Shown here: piece by piece, positions 53,301-64,000 of the stretch
Layout: the number at the start of each line of letters is the position of its first letter
Position numbering within the stretch: the stretch's first letter is position 1
Assembly: GCA_030248295.1 (NCBI GenBank)
Contig: JASANH010001409.1
Location: 431,883 to 495,882, forward strand
DNA from: Mesodorylaimus sp. YZB2_4
Lineage: Eukaryota; Nematoda; Enoplea; Dorylaimida; Dorylaimidae
DNA length: 64,000 bases
Direction: 5' to 3'
Notes under the pieces: generated by a model
The model's database searches: none
The model's input: the letters and a program-made list of their open reading frames with translations, nothing else
What the model was told of the DNA's origin: nothing
Position numbers and translations under genes: made by a program

Positions 53301-56300
53301 GAATGCGGACAAATAGGGGTCATCGGGATACGTGGTAGTCGAGATTGCTGGTCCCGCAGGCAAGACTCCACCCAACTGCCATCGTTTCTCTTTCAGAAAT
53401 TCCAGCAATTCGGATAACTGCTGCGTCCGCATTACCAAATCCCAAACTTGTCTCGAGATAGGATCCTGAAATGACCCCACATTACACTGTCCTAAAGCCT
53501 GATTATCGGTCGACTCACCTTCAATGCCTTGTAGACAACGTGCTCTCGATCCAACTTGATCAACGCCTGTTTCAGAAACGGGGCGATCATCGGCATCACT
53601 TTGCAATGAACGTCGGCCAAATTCAAGAACTTTGCCGCCGAGCAGAACAAGGAAACGCATCCGATTCGAATCGCCGCATTCGGATGGGCCAGAAATGGGA
53701 CGGCGTCTTGCAACAATTCGTAAATTGCTGGTTTCTGTATCAAACCCGCCCTGGTCAACGTGGCCAGACTGGACAATGTCTTGAACACGACCACTTCTTC
53801 CGTGTCTCGAAGTCCTTGCTGCAAAAGCGGTTTCAAAATAATCGTACCGCTTTGCCAGCCGATAAAAGCAGCCAAAGCGGGGCAGCAATCGTAGAACGTA
53901 GCCCGAAGACGCCAATCGTTTTTGTCGTTCAAAAACGTAATCATATGCGAAAGTAGAACGTCGCTCGATTTTTGCTTTCCAAAAAACACGCATAATTTGG
54001 CCAATCCATTATGGACTAGTCCTCGTCGGACCGAATTCTCCGAGTCGCACAATAATGTCACCAGCATTTCTTGAAACGACTCTTGCACCAGGCGAGCTTC
54101 TCGACCATAGTCCAATTTCGGCGATCCGCTAGACTCGGCGCCCAATTGCACGTGCGGATCATCCTCGTTGTGCGTACTCGCGTATTCCAAATATCGGCTC
54201 GCCGTCTCGGTTAAACGGGACATTTGCTCGGCCAATGCCAATCGGACCAATGAGCACGAATCGTTGACCACTTGTTGCAAAGCGGGCAGTACGTACTCGG
54301 AGAAGATTCTCAGGTCACTGAAAAACGAAAAAAGTTTAAAAAAATATGACAGAAAAGCCGAGAGCCCTGGGAATAAAAAACCCGCCAGTTCTGTGAATGC
54401 ACGCACCTCTTTGGCAAAGCGTCGACTATGGACAAAACGTGCGCCACAGTGTGCACCGCCTGCGCCCTGACTCGGCCGTACGGATCGTGGAGGAAGTAAA
54501 GCTGAATGAAAAAAGTACGAAAACTTCAGCAACAGGGGGGGGGGGGGGAATCGAACTGAGATGACCGATCCCAATAAGGGACCCAAATTGGCACTTCAAT
54601 GGCAAACTTACCAAATATGGCAAAATCCGATCCAAAACCACACTGGCTTCGCTGTAGATGGCCAAAGCCTTCAATAATCTCAGCGCTTTCAACTTGTTCT
54701 CACAATATTTGATACTGCGAGACAGAGAGGTCACGAAAGCTACCACCACGAGATAACTAGGGTGTAGTTTCGTCGACGAGTCGCCTTTATCATTCGCCGA
54801 TTTCAATTGCTCCAAAATCACATCCAGCTCCTTTTCCAATCTAGAAAACAAATACTCAAATTTAAGAGCAATCTTTGATAAATCGAAATCTGATCGAGTT
54901 ACTTTTGTATTTTACAATCAGCTGACAAAAGTGGCCTTTGAGCCGCGAAAGAATAGGCGTATGGCCATAGAAAAGTGTAAAAAATCTCGGGAAATACAAC
55001 GGCTCGATACTTGTCCAAATATTGCGACGCCGACAGCCGCTTCGACGGTTCCAACGCGATCATACTAGCCACCATATCCCGAATCGATTTATCGCCGATG
55101 GCCGCCAGCGTTTTTTCTGGATAATATCGTTTTTCTCGAAACGCCAAAAGCTGACTGAAATCGAAGGGCGCGGGTGCGGTACCATCCGTAAATAGCTCGG
55201 CCAGAACGCATCTGAAATAAACGATAATAACAAATGAAAAACAAAGGATAAGATTTCTTACCCGGCCGAAAAGATATCCACAGCATGCGTGAGCTGGTTC
55301 ACTGCACCGATTCGATCCTCGCCCAACAGGAAATTCGACGAGGGCGCATCCTGGGCCGACCTGAATCGTTCCGGTGCAATATAACACGTTCGACGGCGAC
55401 TGGAATCGAAATAATAGGAAAAATCTGCAGGATTGTCGTAGGGCAGTGTGCTGGGTTTAAAAGTGGCAAAATCAGTCAGTAATAGCCAATTCCAAGAGCT
55501 GACCAAGACATTTTGACTTTTGATATCACCGTGGCACACCTGAAAAAAACGAAACATCTTGTTTTTAATTGGGAAGTGACAAAAAATCAACAATACTTTG
55601 GCCAGTTGACATTGCTCTAAAGCTTTCAATAACTGGAAGGCGAGCCATCGTTTTTCCACGTCCGACAGGAACGGCCGCGTGCTCAGTCGATCATACAGAT
55701 TGTCCTTGCCAAATTGTCGCACCAAAACGGCCGCTTTTTCGGACAGCTGCAGAAAAGAGGCATAAGATATTTGAAATTTCTTTTTAAAATCCTCACGATT
55801 GTCCTTTCATACGGCAGACAATTCGGGGCATCGTAGAGACGTGATCTGACATCTGAAAAAAAGGATTTTATTAGGAAGAGGATTTGGAAGACGATAGATA
55901 ACTTACCCTCGACTTGTTCGATGTACGGCTTCAGCGGCAAACTGGGATCATTGATAATAAATACTTTTAAAACACACGGTCCTTCGCTAAAACGAACCAT
56001 ATCCGAAAACCGATCTGGTCTGGTTGTGACTAGTCATAATAGAAACCCAAAAACTAACCGTACCTGTGTAAGACTTTGACCACTTTCAGAAACCGGGTAC
56101 TTCCGAGGCTAAACAAGGAAAAAACTGAAAAATTACAAATTGAATGGTTCCCGACAGGTTTAGGGTTCACAATGGACATTTGCCAATTCAGCAAACAAAC
56201 GAGCCTGACGTACAGCAAACATGACAAAGAACCAACTTACATACCTGCTTTGGAAATGAAATTCGTGCAAATCGCTCAAATACGTTTCGATTGGCAAAAT

Positions 56301-56336
56301 CAAAGATGGAACAGCGGCTGAGAGAAGGTTGCCCAT
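50365..56336 (-). CDS. vps-15: VPS15 / PIK3R4, regulatory subunit of class III PI3-kinase
   Basis: Nineteen exons (minus): 56336-56245, 56108-56064, 55986-55907, 55852-55797, 55746-55597, 55539-55262, 55211-54903, 54840-54612, 54501-54407, 54317-53519, 53465-53010, 52957-52611, 52556-52266, 52207-52077, 52021-51845, 51789-51556, 51499-51336, 51271-51045, 50653-50365. Phases agree; 1482 aa. The start MGNLLS fits N-myristoylation. The protein kinase-like domain (about 40-325) has VLKVF with K53, HGDIKSQNV in place of HRDLK, and DFA in place of DFG, as in all Vps15. HEAT repeats span about 345-720 ([13 protein letters not shown] is near-identical to the human protein). A low-complexity linker covers about 865-1050, then WD40 repeats run to the end ([13 protein letters not shown]). 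It anchors Vps34 with Beclin 1 on endosomes and autophagosomes to make PI3P. Slightly longer than human PIK3R4 (1358 aa). Intron 8 carries a G run near 54536-54548. Confidence 0.95.
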
Positions 56337-56870
56337 TTCAAAGCTCCATTTGCGCTTCAAATCGCAGAAATTCGAAAATTTTTCACATCGACCAAACGAA
56401 AACCGATGATGGCTGCCGAGGCGCACTGCCCAGCTGATGCGCAGGTACAGAGCGGCTTATAACAATTTTTGAAAGCGTTGAGTGGAGACTGGTCATTGAA
56501 CAAGTCCACATTGTATGTCCAGCGCATCCAAACAGAGCAGGCTTAAATTTGAGTATATTCTGTATGTTCCTGTATATATAACATTTTGTTTTATACTAGC
56601 AATTTTACTTGAGAGAAGGAAGGGTCGGAATCGTCAATTCAACAAACACCAAATTCAAGCGCCAAATATGAACCTGCCACCTGTTTTGTAGTCGAAACCA
56701 ACAAGTCCAGGCGCTTCTTTTGCTTTTCGAAACTTTCTTCTGACTTACACAAGCATAAACACCCATGATCCTAAAACACTCCCATGTAGCAGGCCTACCA
56801 TTTTATCATTTATAAAACGCGTATTAAAGAATTAGACTTTGCTTTAAATCAATACAATACGAAAATGTCT
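56337..56870. other. Short spacer between VPS15 and the R2 gene
   Basis: About 530 bases contain the VPS15 5' flank and the 3' UTR of R2. No other feature is visible. Confidence 0.5.
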
Positions 56871-58349
56871 TCAAAACTCGGCAGGAGCGCCCATCTTGTC
56901 GTCGATCGGAAACAATTCGCGCAGCTTCAGCTCCACCACTTTGACGCTGCCTTTAGTCGAACATACAATCACTCGCTTGACCTGGAACCGAAAAAAAGGT
57001 CACAAATCTGAGTCACAAGTGGAAGCGGAGCTTACTTTGCGAGCATTCGAACCCGTCACAAGCCATGTTCGCAGGGACTTCAGACACCTTTCAATCGACA
57101 CATGGTCACTCCATGGCACGCCACGAATCGGGAGTGCCAAGACCTGAAAAAGGAATGGAACAATTTTCTGGGCAGCGAAGAGGAAATCATGTAGCTTACC
57201 ACAGTTTTGGCGTCTTTTTCGGACATGCATTTCTCAAAAGCAACTCGCAATCGTTCTTCAGTGTCTATCGCCGTGGCCACCTTGATGCGTACATAGCCTA
57301 CAAAAGATGCTGCTAGCCATGGGAAGGGCCGGAAGGTCACGCCCAGACCAGCCTTACATTTAAACGGTTTACCACCTTCAGCCTTATCGACTCGAATTTT
57401 CGCCTCCGCCTCGGCACTTTCAGTTGTTGGTACTTGAAAAAGAAACATCTTGGAGTCGTTGAAGAATGATTTACGAAATCGCTTACCAAATTCGAACACC
57501 GCATCCGCGGAAATGCCGTCGTAATTGCCAGGAAAGAAGGTAATTTTTCCGACTAAACTTTGACCTTAAAACGTTCACGTTAATTTTTCTCAGCGCTTAA
57601 GAAAGCAACATGAAAGCTTACCATTCGTCGAGTCCTCTTTTAGCGGCCATATTGGCAGTTCGTCTAACGTCAAGTATTGGCTTTCCCTGCGAACGCTCTG
57701 GCACAAGGTCATATTTTTCTGACTCGTCCAATTAATCGAAAGCTAAACAAAATGTTATATTTTTGGTGCTTCATAGAAAACGCATGGCGCTTACCAAAGT
57801 ACCGTTTCCCGTATTATGTTTAAGCAGGCGATCGCCTTCACCCTTCGCAGCGTTGTTCCATTGCGCCATCTCGCGCATCTCCGCAAAAAAACCTTCGGCT
57901 CTGAAACACATGCGAATTAATTGGGAATGGGGGTGAAAAAAGAAGAAAAGAGACTCACATCGCCCGTTCCTTAATCATTTTTAAAGTACTAGGGGAGCCA
58001 ATCAGACGAAGCACGAGAACGATTTGATTGATGTAACGATCCCGATCCGTAGTGTTCGACATGTTGACCAGATCCTCCTTAAAAGCAGATAAGTTATTAT
58101 ATCGAGACCGAAGGGCTTTTAACGGCGTAAAAGCCCCTTCGCCCGAAGGGGCTTTTACGCCATCCGATTTTTTCTCGCCAACGCTCGGTAACACCTCGCG
58201 TTCTCCCAGAAAATTATAACCCGCCGTATCGGTTGGCTAAAACGAAGGACTAATACTAGATTCAAAATTTTAACGTATCTCGGACGCGTATGCACACTTA
58301 CCAAACCATCCATTCCATTCGAATTCGTGCCGGGTGCAGTCGAACTCAT
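56871..58349 (-). CDS. R2: intact chimeric member of the R family, function unknown
   Basis: Eight exons (minus): 58349-58302, 58236-57959, 57900-57795, 57742-57622, 57564-57487, 57432-57200, 57143-57036, 56981-56871. Phases agree; 360 aa. Exon 1 (MSSTAPGTNSNGMDGL) and the start of exon 2 (PTDTAGYNFLG...VLPSVGEKKSDG) are shared with R1 and R4. From about residue 42 the sequence departs: residues 42-62 are encoded by a palindrome, and the remainder has no counterpart in the other copies that I can align. I recognise no domain. There is no signal peptide or TM segment; it looks like a soluble alpha/beta protein. The C-terminal third (KTVVLALPIRG, later VKRVIVCSTKGSVKVVEL) has alternating strands and helices vaguely like a macro or Rossmann half-fold, too weak to call. 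Exon 5 may instead start 12 bases later (acceptor TTTAG); both keep frame. The 5' flank has the family acceptor at 58365. Confidence 0.75.
58124..58161. repeat. Perfect 38-bp palindrome inside R2 exon 2
   Basis: Arms 58124-58141 (GGCGTAAAAGCCCCTTCG) and 58144-58161 are exact reverse complements with a 2-base centre. The adjacent 58100-58122 carries a further half-copy (TATCGAGACCGAAGGG), which is also the right-arm motif of the palindrome at 44149-44201. All of it is translated in R2. Confidence 0.95.
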
Positions 58350-58560
58350 TGCAAAAACATCAATCTAAAAAGCGAACGACGACATTAGACAAACGCATCG
58401 CAAAACAACAAAGAAATACGAAACCAAACACACACACACCAAGGATTGCCAGAAGCGTGATAAACGAATACCGTATACGATAAGAAACGCCAGACGCGTG
58501 ATCAAGAATCACAGCAGCCAAACGCCACAAGTAGCGAACCACGGTTCACTTCTTGGTATC
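58350..58560 (-). repeat. R-family leader, R2 copy (short)
   Basis: Matches the last about 210 bases of the R1 and R4 leaders: acceptor CGCTTTTTAG, the GTTTGGTTTCGTATTTC block, a TG microsatellite and GTGGCGTTTGGCTGCT. Homology stops near 58560. Confidence 0.7.
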
Positions 58561-58702
58561 TCAATTTCTTCTCAATTTCGATTGGTTCTTCAGACGTTGC
58601 CATTTCTCGATTGTCGTATTCTCCCAACGGGAGTCGATTGCACAACTCGCAAATGGAAGAAATAAATTCAATACAGATATATATATAATTCAATATTAAT
58701 AA

Positions 58703-59170
58703 TCACCAACCGATTGTCTCCTTATCAGTTTGTGTACACGTTGTATACACTGCGTAAAGGGCGTAAACGAGAGCAAAGTAAACAGACGACCGCTCTGCGC
58801 GGCTGCTGAGCGCATCATCGAGTCCCCACGAGTCCCCACGTCCAATATCGGCCTTCATCGCAGTGAAACTCTCATTTTCAGCCGCGGCTTTTCGCAGTTT
58901 GACGATGTATTTTCCGACTTTACGATCGCTACCAATTTGCGAGACTAAGACGACGTACATGGTACATTCATCGGCGATCCCACGATCGCGTCGATCTAAA
59001 ACGAGACTCGCCAGAGTGCAAGAACAGCTTCAAAAAACACTGCTCTAAAACGAAACGGCTAGATGCCGAATCAACCGTTCTAAAATGCGCATGTGTATAC
59101 TTACAACTACTTTTTCTTCCACGCCGTCGCTCGGGGCAGTCGATTTTGCGCCAGTGCCAGCCAAGTCCAT
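58703..59170 (-). pseudogene. R3: truncated member of the R family
   Basis: Exon 1 (59170-59105) encodes MDLAGTGAKSTAPSDG and ends at a GTAAGT donor. The next recognisable block (58995 downward, after TTTTAG) matches exon 4 of R1: IDAIVGSP, then KVGKY and ENESFTAM. Exons 2 and 3 are missing. An in-frame TAG occurs 16 codons into exon 4, although the frame is otherwise open to 58703. The leader (59171-59445) is well preserved. Confidence 0.65.
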
Positions 59171-59445
59171 TGCGAAAAAATGAATCTAAAAAGCGAGCTA
59201 CGAAATTTTACAACCGAAATCTCAGCAGCCAAACGCAACACGTGTAACCAGATACGGTTCCGTCCTTGGTATGACAGCGCGTTGTCAGGGAGCTAAGAAG
59301 GCCGAGTGTAAAGTCACCCGGTTGGTATAAGCAGCTAACAACTAGTCCCACCGCGAATAACCACTGGACACCTGAGCATCACGAGTGGCACGAAAATTTA
59401 AAAATTGACGGCCCCACCAATCACACAATCCGCCTTTTGACGTCG
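59171..59445 (-). repeat. R-family leader, R3 copy, with sharp outer end
   Basis: Matches the R1 leader from GTCAAAAGGCGGATTGTG to the pre-ATG acceptor. Homology with R1 and R4 stops abruptly at about 59445, while R1 and R4 continue into the LINE tail, so this may be the true outer end of the unit. Confidence 0.65.
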
Positions 59446-59673
59446 CCAGCGGGGATTCCTGACACGCGCCCACCTAGAAGAGTGCCATTGGTACCCCGAT
59501 TGCCTGGACTGTTGACCACCTACTACTTGGATCGCCCGATCGATGTCAAAACCAAGCTGAACACCACTGTGGCCAGGCAGAAAATCATGCGAAACAAACA
59601 ATACAGAACGGTATGTGGATGTAAAACGATCAGTCTTTCTTTTATTCTACAGTCAGATCCGAACTCGTGCTAA
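59446..59673 (+). other. Possible coding fragment abutting R3
   Basis: An open frame with protein-like composition (PGLLTTYYLDRPIDVKTKLN, then TTVARQKIMRNKQYRT) reaches a plausible donor at 59611 (GTATGT). A 42-base intron-like segment ends in TTCTACAG, and the frame closes SDPNSC-stop at 59673. It begins right at the R3 boundary with no ATG start nearby, so it could be the 3' end of a gene cut by R3. No family is recognised. Confidence 0.35.
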
Positions 59674-61722
59674 AGACGTACTTGCTACATCGATAACATG
59701 TGCTCAATCAATCGGGCAGTTATCCACTTATGAAATTGTCTGAAGTGTTTATCTGTGGTCCTAAAATTCCCTGACCTCCTTACTTTCATTGGAAACCTGA
59801 AAAAATCCTCCCTCGCATTGACCGCCATATCTCTGCTCTGCCATTGGGTCAACTCACGGCAAAACTCTACTGTTTATATTGGGTAATAGCTCGCTGGAAA
59901 ACAGTTTCAGGCGATCGAGAGCACCTGAAGATTTTTCTCAGCCACCGTCGATAGTTCACTGGACTTTCCAAGCGACAAAGTTTTACGGAATCGCTTTTTA
60001 GGTATTTTTTGCGCAGTGACTGTGTTATCGGGCTCAGTGACTGGAACTACGCGACTGTAATTGTTTCTGTAATAGCAAACGCAGCCATCTCACTAGAATC
60101 CAGTCACCTCACTGGAAAATCTCGCTGGAAAACGCTTCTGGAATACGGCGAGCGACAAAAACACTGACAGAAGAACTAAAATACATAGTTTTATCCGCCT
60201 CAGAGAAAAAAGAAGCCAAAGGATGAAAAGTGTTTTGAAAAACTGGAATATAATCGATCTGAGTCATCTGACGAGGACTCTTTGGATCGCCATTTGATGA
60301 TTCGAATATTAGTAATTTTATAACGTTATCTTGTATTTAGTTAACGCCAATTTTTTTAGATATCTCCACGAATTATGTTAAGTGGACGTCCACTCGGCGT
60401 CATCCCCCTCTTCCCCATCCACTTCCGTCCACTTTCCGCTGACCCCCACCCACCCCCCTTGGGTGGACGTCCTTTATGGATGGCCTCTGGGCTAAAAGGC
60501 TCTCACAAAGATGTTAGGTGTACCCGAATAAATTTGCCGATAATAAATTGAGAATATGTGAACGAATATAAATGATGTGGAAAGAGTTTCCATGGTCAGA
60601 ACATGTTCTATTTGATGTGGAGTTATATTGCTGAGAAATATTCGTGGAAATAATAACTTGATAAGATTTGAGGATCCTTAGTTTTCCGTTTTGGCTTTGG
60701 CGGGTGCTATGGGAAAATAAAAGTTCAGGGTCTGTTGCATTAACCCGTAGTTGGTCGAACTCTTGGGTCCACAGACCCAACGCATGTTATAACACAGGGC
60801 GAAACGGTTTTATCTGCATATCTCGACAACCAGCCATTATTTTGCAAAACCGTTCGGTAGTATCATAGGTTGATAGGTAGGACATGCTAGTACCAAAAAT
60901 TATCGAAATCGATCAAGCGGTTCTCGAACGGCGGCCCGAAAACCCCAAAAAAGTGCCCAAAAACAATAATAACTTCAATTGAAACATGAATCGTACGAAA
61001 GGAAGAACTATCTTCTAGCACAGGCATCGTACAGTTGCTACTTGATGCTGCAAACAGTGAGACCAACTAGGGGTTAAACTCTCCTAGGTCCTATAGGAGT
61101 CAGGAGTCTCCTATTACGAGATATTGCGTTGCATAAAACAAAATTTCGAGTCGAGTCGCCAAGGAGAAAATCGCTCATACCAGGGGCGAAAAAGGTGATC
61201 TTCTAGGAGCAAGCGTTGCATAGAGCCTACTGTAGGTCTTTTCAGGCCCAAGTCTCTCCTTATAGGAGTGCGTTTCTAGGATGGTCGAGACCTTGCACAG
61301 AGTACAGGCTTTAAGGCTTTGATGCTGACCTCTCAATGAAACGCATGTAGGATATGTGCGAGTGATTCTACACTGTGCGCAGTGCGCAGCATGTTGGGTC
61401 ACCTCTCCTCTCCTTGTGGCCGAGTAGACCAGCCATGCTAAGCCATGGTTCCACTGTGTGCATTGGCTGGTCTAAAAGTTTGGAGTCTGTGATAACTGAC
61501 TTTTTTGCAAATAATGACATAACCGCTGCATTAGCTGCGGCCAGGCGGTGCGTCGAACAATAAATGACGCCACCGAAGGTACAGGACCCGTTTTTAAGTT
61601 GCACTTTATTGCTTCACTTTTGTTCTCACTTTGAATGTAGGAGGGGGCGCTTGCGCTTTTATCGTTATAGGTTGGGGGAATTTGAACTATCACGCCATGG
61701 CAGACAAAAGGGTTAGGGTTAG
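59674..61722. other. Intergenic region between R3 and R4
   Basis: No supported gene. It contains CTCGCTGGAAAAC repeated at 59889 and about 60120, a GTGGACGTC palindromic cluster near 60380-60475, and CCTATAGGAGTC-type short inverted motifs near 61085-61110. Confidence 0.45.
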
Positions 61723-62280
61723 CAGAGGAGCACGAGATCACGGCGTCATCACATTGCGATCACTCTTTATACTTGAGGGCCATGTTCTTGCGGCGGGCGA
61801 TGGAATGTACTTCTTGGGAGCATCGCCCGAGAAATCGGTCCATTCGATGGTCGATTCCGACACCGATGGTGCATTCATCGGGATCCAATGATCGCGTCGA
61901 TCTACATAGAAGAAGACTAGATCAGTGCGCTGGAAGAGCTTCAGAAAAGATTTTTCACCTTCTGTTCAAATACCGCACCCCATAACTTCTCATCGCCCTC
62001 TCGCATTTCATCGAAGAGTATAAACTCATTCCACTCTCCTGCAATAAAGACACATTGAATTATTTGGCACGATGGTCGCAATGAAAAAACATCTGACCTG
62101 AGCGGGATTCTTTGTCGCCAATGCTCGGTAACACCTCCCGTCCTCCCATCATATAACCCACCGTATCGGTTGGCTGAAACGGAAGACTAGATCCAAAATT
62201 AAAACCTTTCACGAATGCATATGCATACTCACCAATTCATCAATTCCATTAAAATTCGCGCTGGAAGCAGTCGGATCCAT
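61723..62280 (-). pseudogene. R4: frameshifted member of the R family
   Basis: Exons (minus): 62280-62233 (MDPTASSANFNGIDEL), 62173-62098 (PTDTVGYMMGGREVLPSIGD), 62038-61959 (EWNEFILFDEMREGDEKLW), 61901 onward (IDAIIGS, then a one-base loss). Exons 1-3 join in phase and give the cleanest view of ancestral exon 3. A frameshift near 61870 ends the original frame, and readable protein continues to a stop near 61723. The leader upstream is nearly complete. Confidence 0.65.
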
Positions 62281-63029
62281 CGGGAAAAGATCTAAAAAGC
62301 GAGCGACGAAATTGAACAGACAGATCTCGATGGCAAAACAACAAAGAAATACGAAACCAAACACACACACACACACACCAAGGATTGCCAGAAGCGTAAC
62401 AAACGAATATACGCGTTGGACTCGATGGAAAACTGAGAAACAATGTCTGATCAAAAATCACAGCAGCAAACCGCCACACGTCGAGCCAGCCACGGTTCCG
62501 TCCTTGGTGTGAGAATGACCACGCACTATCATAGAGCTAAGAAGGCCGAGTGTAAAGTCACCCGGCTGGTATAAGCAGCTCACCACTAGTTCAACCACGA
62601 ATAACCAATGGCCACCTGAGCATCACAAGCGGCAGCAGACTTTGAAAATCGATGGTCCCACCAAGCACACAACCCACCTTTTGACACTGACAAATAACGA
62701 GGCTGGGATTGAATGAGCTGTGATGTGAAAGCCCTGCCATGTATCACTTTAATCCCTCACTCATCCTACCCCGCTCACCCCTTTTTTTACAATACCGAGT
62801 TGAATAGCGAAATATCATCCGCCTACGACCATCTAAGGATATATGTAAACTCTATGAGTGCACTACACTAACTAGTGTAACTCTCCCTCGCCAGTACTGT
62901 GTATCAACCCATGCAAGAAAGAAGTCTTAGCAGGCAAATAACACGGGTAGTCGCGTCATCCCGCCCTAACAAAGCCAGTACTGCACTCTAGCACAATACA
63001 CCAGATCCTGACATCCTAACATGACATTC
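62281..63029 (-). repeat. R-family leader, R4 copy
   Basis: Near-complete reverse-complement match to 42441-43149, including the extended TG/CA microsatellite (62358-62378), the TAAAGTCACCCGGCTGGTATA region and the CCCGTGTTATTTGCCTGC block. Confidence 0.75.
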
Positions 63030-63415
63030 ATTTTTTCCTGTTTTTTGTTTCATGTTTTTCAATTCTTGCATGAATATGGACTTCAGGAAAGTATCCTCAA
63101 ACCGATGCCTGTCCAAAATGAATTGAACAGACCGATGCCCTGTTTGTCGAGACCCAGAGTCTCCTCAGTGATTCCAATAAATCTACCATTTTTCCTTTTT
63201 CCTCAAAATCCATTCTGGCGGACCAAACACATCGCTGGGCTGACTGCAAAACTATGTTCCCTGCCACGAAAGTAGATTTGCTTTTTATGCCAGCCACACC
63301 GGAGATCTTGGTGAATCCGGTTCTCATCTCTGATCTTGATGAAAGGGTCCATTCTTTGGAGAAGGCCTTCCACTTTCTTCCAGAACTCTTTGGAACTCTA
63401 CGAAAACATGTCTAC
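63030..63415 (-). mobile_element. L1/Tx1-like LINE 3' end, copy C
   Basis: The reverse complement encodes FTKISGVAGIKSKSTFVAGN, IVLQSAQRCVWSARMDFEEK and LRRLWVSTNRA, matching 42055-42440. It continues without a break into the R4 leader just as copy B continues into R1. Short indels break the frame. Confidence 0.75.
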
Positions 63416-63674
63416 ATTTGCACCTCGTGTAATGGTTCATGGTTCATGCAATGCTCATGAACATCTAAAACAATGCTTCGAGTGGTTTGGTCAAAGGTGG
63501 ACAGCAACTTATAGCCAAGCTGGAAGTGATGGTGAGGAAGTGCTTGAGGAGCAAGCGCTATTATTTGCAGTGCAACAAAAAGCTGTTGAAGAATTCCGCG
63601 TTTTTGAGTATCGCATGCAGTTAAGAAATAAGAAATTTGAGCCTGACTGGCGCTGCCTTGAATGTGCCGAGTGA
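63408..63674 (+). other. Hypothetical 88-aa open frame
   Basis: From an ATG at 63408 the frame runs 88 codons, with a helical, Glu/Gln-rich middle (EEVLEEQALLFAVQQKAVEE) and a terminal CLECAE. Composition is protein-like, but no homology or splice partner is seen. It could be an exon of an unseen gene or a transposon piece. Confidence 0.3.
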
Positions 63675-63937
63675 CATGCCATGTTTGATGGAAACTCTGA
63701 ATGCAATTGCTCAGCTTTGAACGCTTTTTTCTGCACTCGATGAATTAAATTGATTGATGAGGTGAATTTGATCACTTTTCAAGCTGATGCAGCCGTATGC
63801 ATGCAAACTTCCAGCCAATACTGTAGAATTCAAACGCCTCTGTGTTCGTCAACTTGTTGGTTTTCAGAATTCTAAACAAAACCCCTCCGAATGATCATGC
63901 AACTTAAATTTATGCATATCATGCAACTTCAGCCCAC

Positions 63938-64000
63938 CTTCTGGATGATGGATATTGGTTCGATTTCACGCAGCACTGTCAGGGCGTAGGGCAGCGTTTG
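63938..64000 (-). CDS. Possible internal exon at the right edge
   Basis: Read on the minus strand, the last 63 bases give TLPYALTVLREIEPISIIQK ending at a GTGGGC donor. The codon pattern is protein-like and the frame closes soon after the donor. The remainder of the gene would lie beyond the window. Product unknown. Confidence 0.3.

Noticed and set aside
57036-57432. Macro-domain or Rossmann-like fold in the R2 C-terminus
   Set aside because: Only a vague strand-helix alternation; no signature binding residues are visible, so no domain was assigned.
58502-58693. Minus-strand open frame with MATSEEPIEIEKKLRYQE
   Set aside because: Looks somewhat coding, but it runs straight into the untranslated R2 leader and lacks a supported splice partner; not enough to call an exon.

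Overview
The window is eukaryotic and most likely from a nematode. Genes are split by mostly short GT-AG introns (often 40-110 bp) with strong TTTTAG or TTTCAG acceptors. Two intronless seven-helix receptors resemble nematode Srt-type chemoreceptors. I cannot name a genus. Much of the window is intergenic and carries decayed transposons, tRNA-like SINEs and duplicated blocks, so the genome is probably not a compact one.

Layout. 4.1-10.7 kb: two paralogous intronless 7TM receptor genes on the minus strand, separated by repeats that include a complete-looking MITE. 13.5-14.8 kb: a decayed L1/Tx1-like LINE. 20.3-29.3 kb (+): a 12-exon gene for a WW-WW-MyTH4-RhoGAP protein (Vilse/ARHGAP39 family), whose exon phases close to a 1752-codon frame. 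30.1-34.0 kb (-): a 4-exon secreted GH31 alpha-glucosidase of 905 aa. 35.4-39.3 kb (+): a local family of small type I membrane proteins with very lysine-rich tails, two intact copies and one dead. 40.4-41.0 kb: a CENP-B/Tc5-type transposase DNA-binding module. 45.9-50.1 kb (+): two secreted PAN/apple-domain genes. 50.4-56.3 kb (-): a 19-exon VPS15/PIK3R4 gene (1482 aa), the pseudokinase scaffold of the class III PI3-kinase complex.

The most unusual material is a four-copy family called R1-R4 here. R1 is at 42.1-44.2 kb (+); R2 (56.9-58.56 kb), R3 (58.7-59.45 kb) and R4 (61.7-63.4 kb) are on the minus strand. All four share a 5' leader with a conserved TTTTTAG acceptor just before the ATG, and R1, R2 and R4 share the first two coding exons. 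R1, R3 and R4 are broken. R2 is an intact 8-exon gene of 360 aa, but its sequence leaves the family exactly where the other copies have their exon-2 splice donor, and a perfect 38-bp palindrome sits at that point inside the reading frame. A related 53-bp palindrome lies just downstream of R1. R1 and R4 are also both preceded by the same LINE 3' end, so they look like inverted duplicates of one block. This palindrome-associated chimera is the best candidate for an undescribed system.

The conserved genes (Vilse, GH31, VPS15) have unrelated cellular roles and show no operon-like arrangement. Local tandem duplication is the recurrent theme: receptors, K-tail membrane proteins, PAN proteins and the R family.
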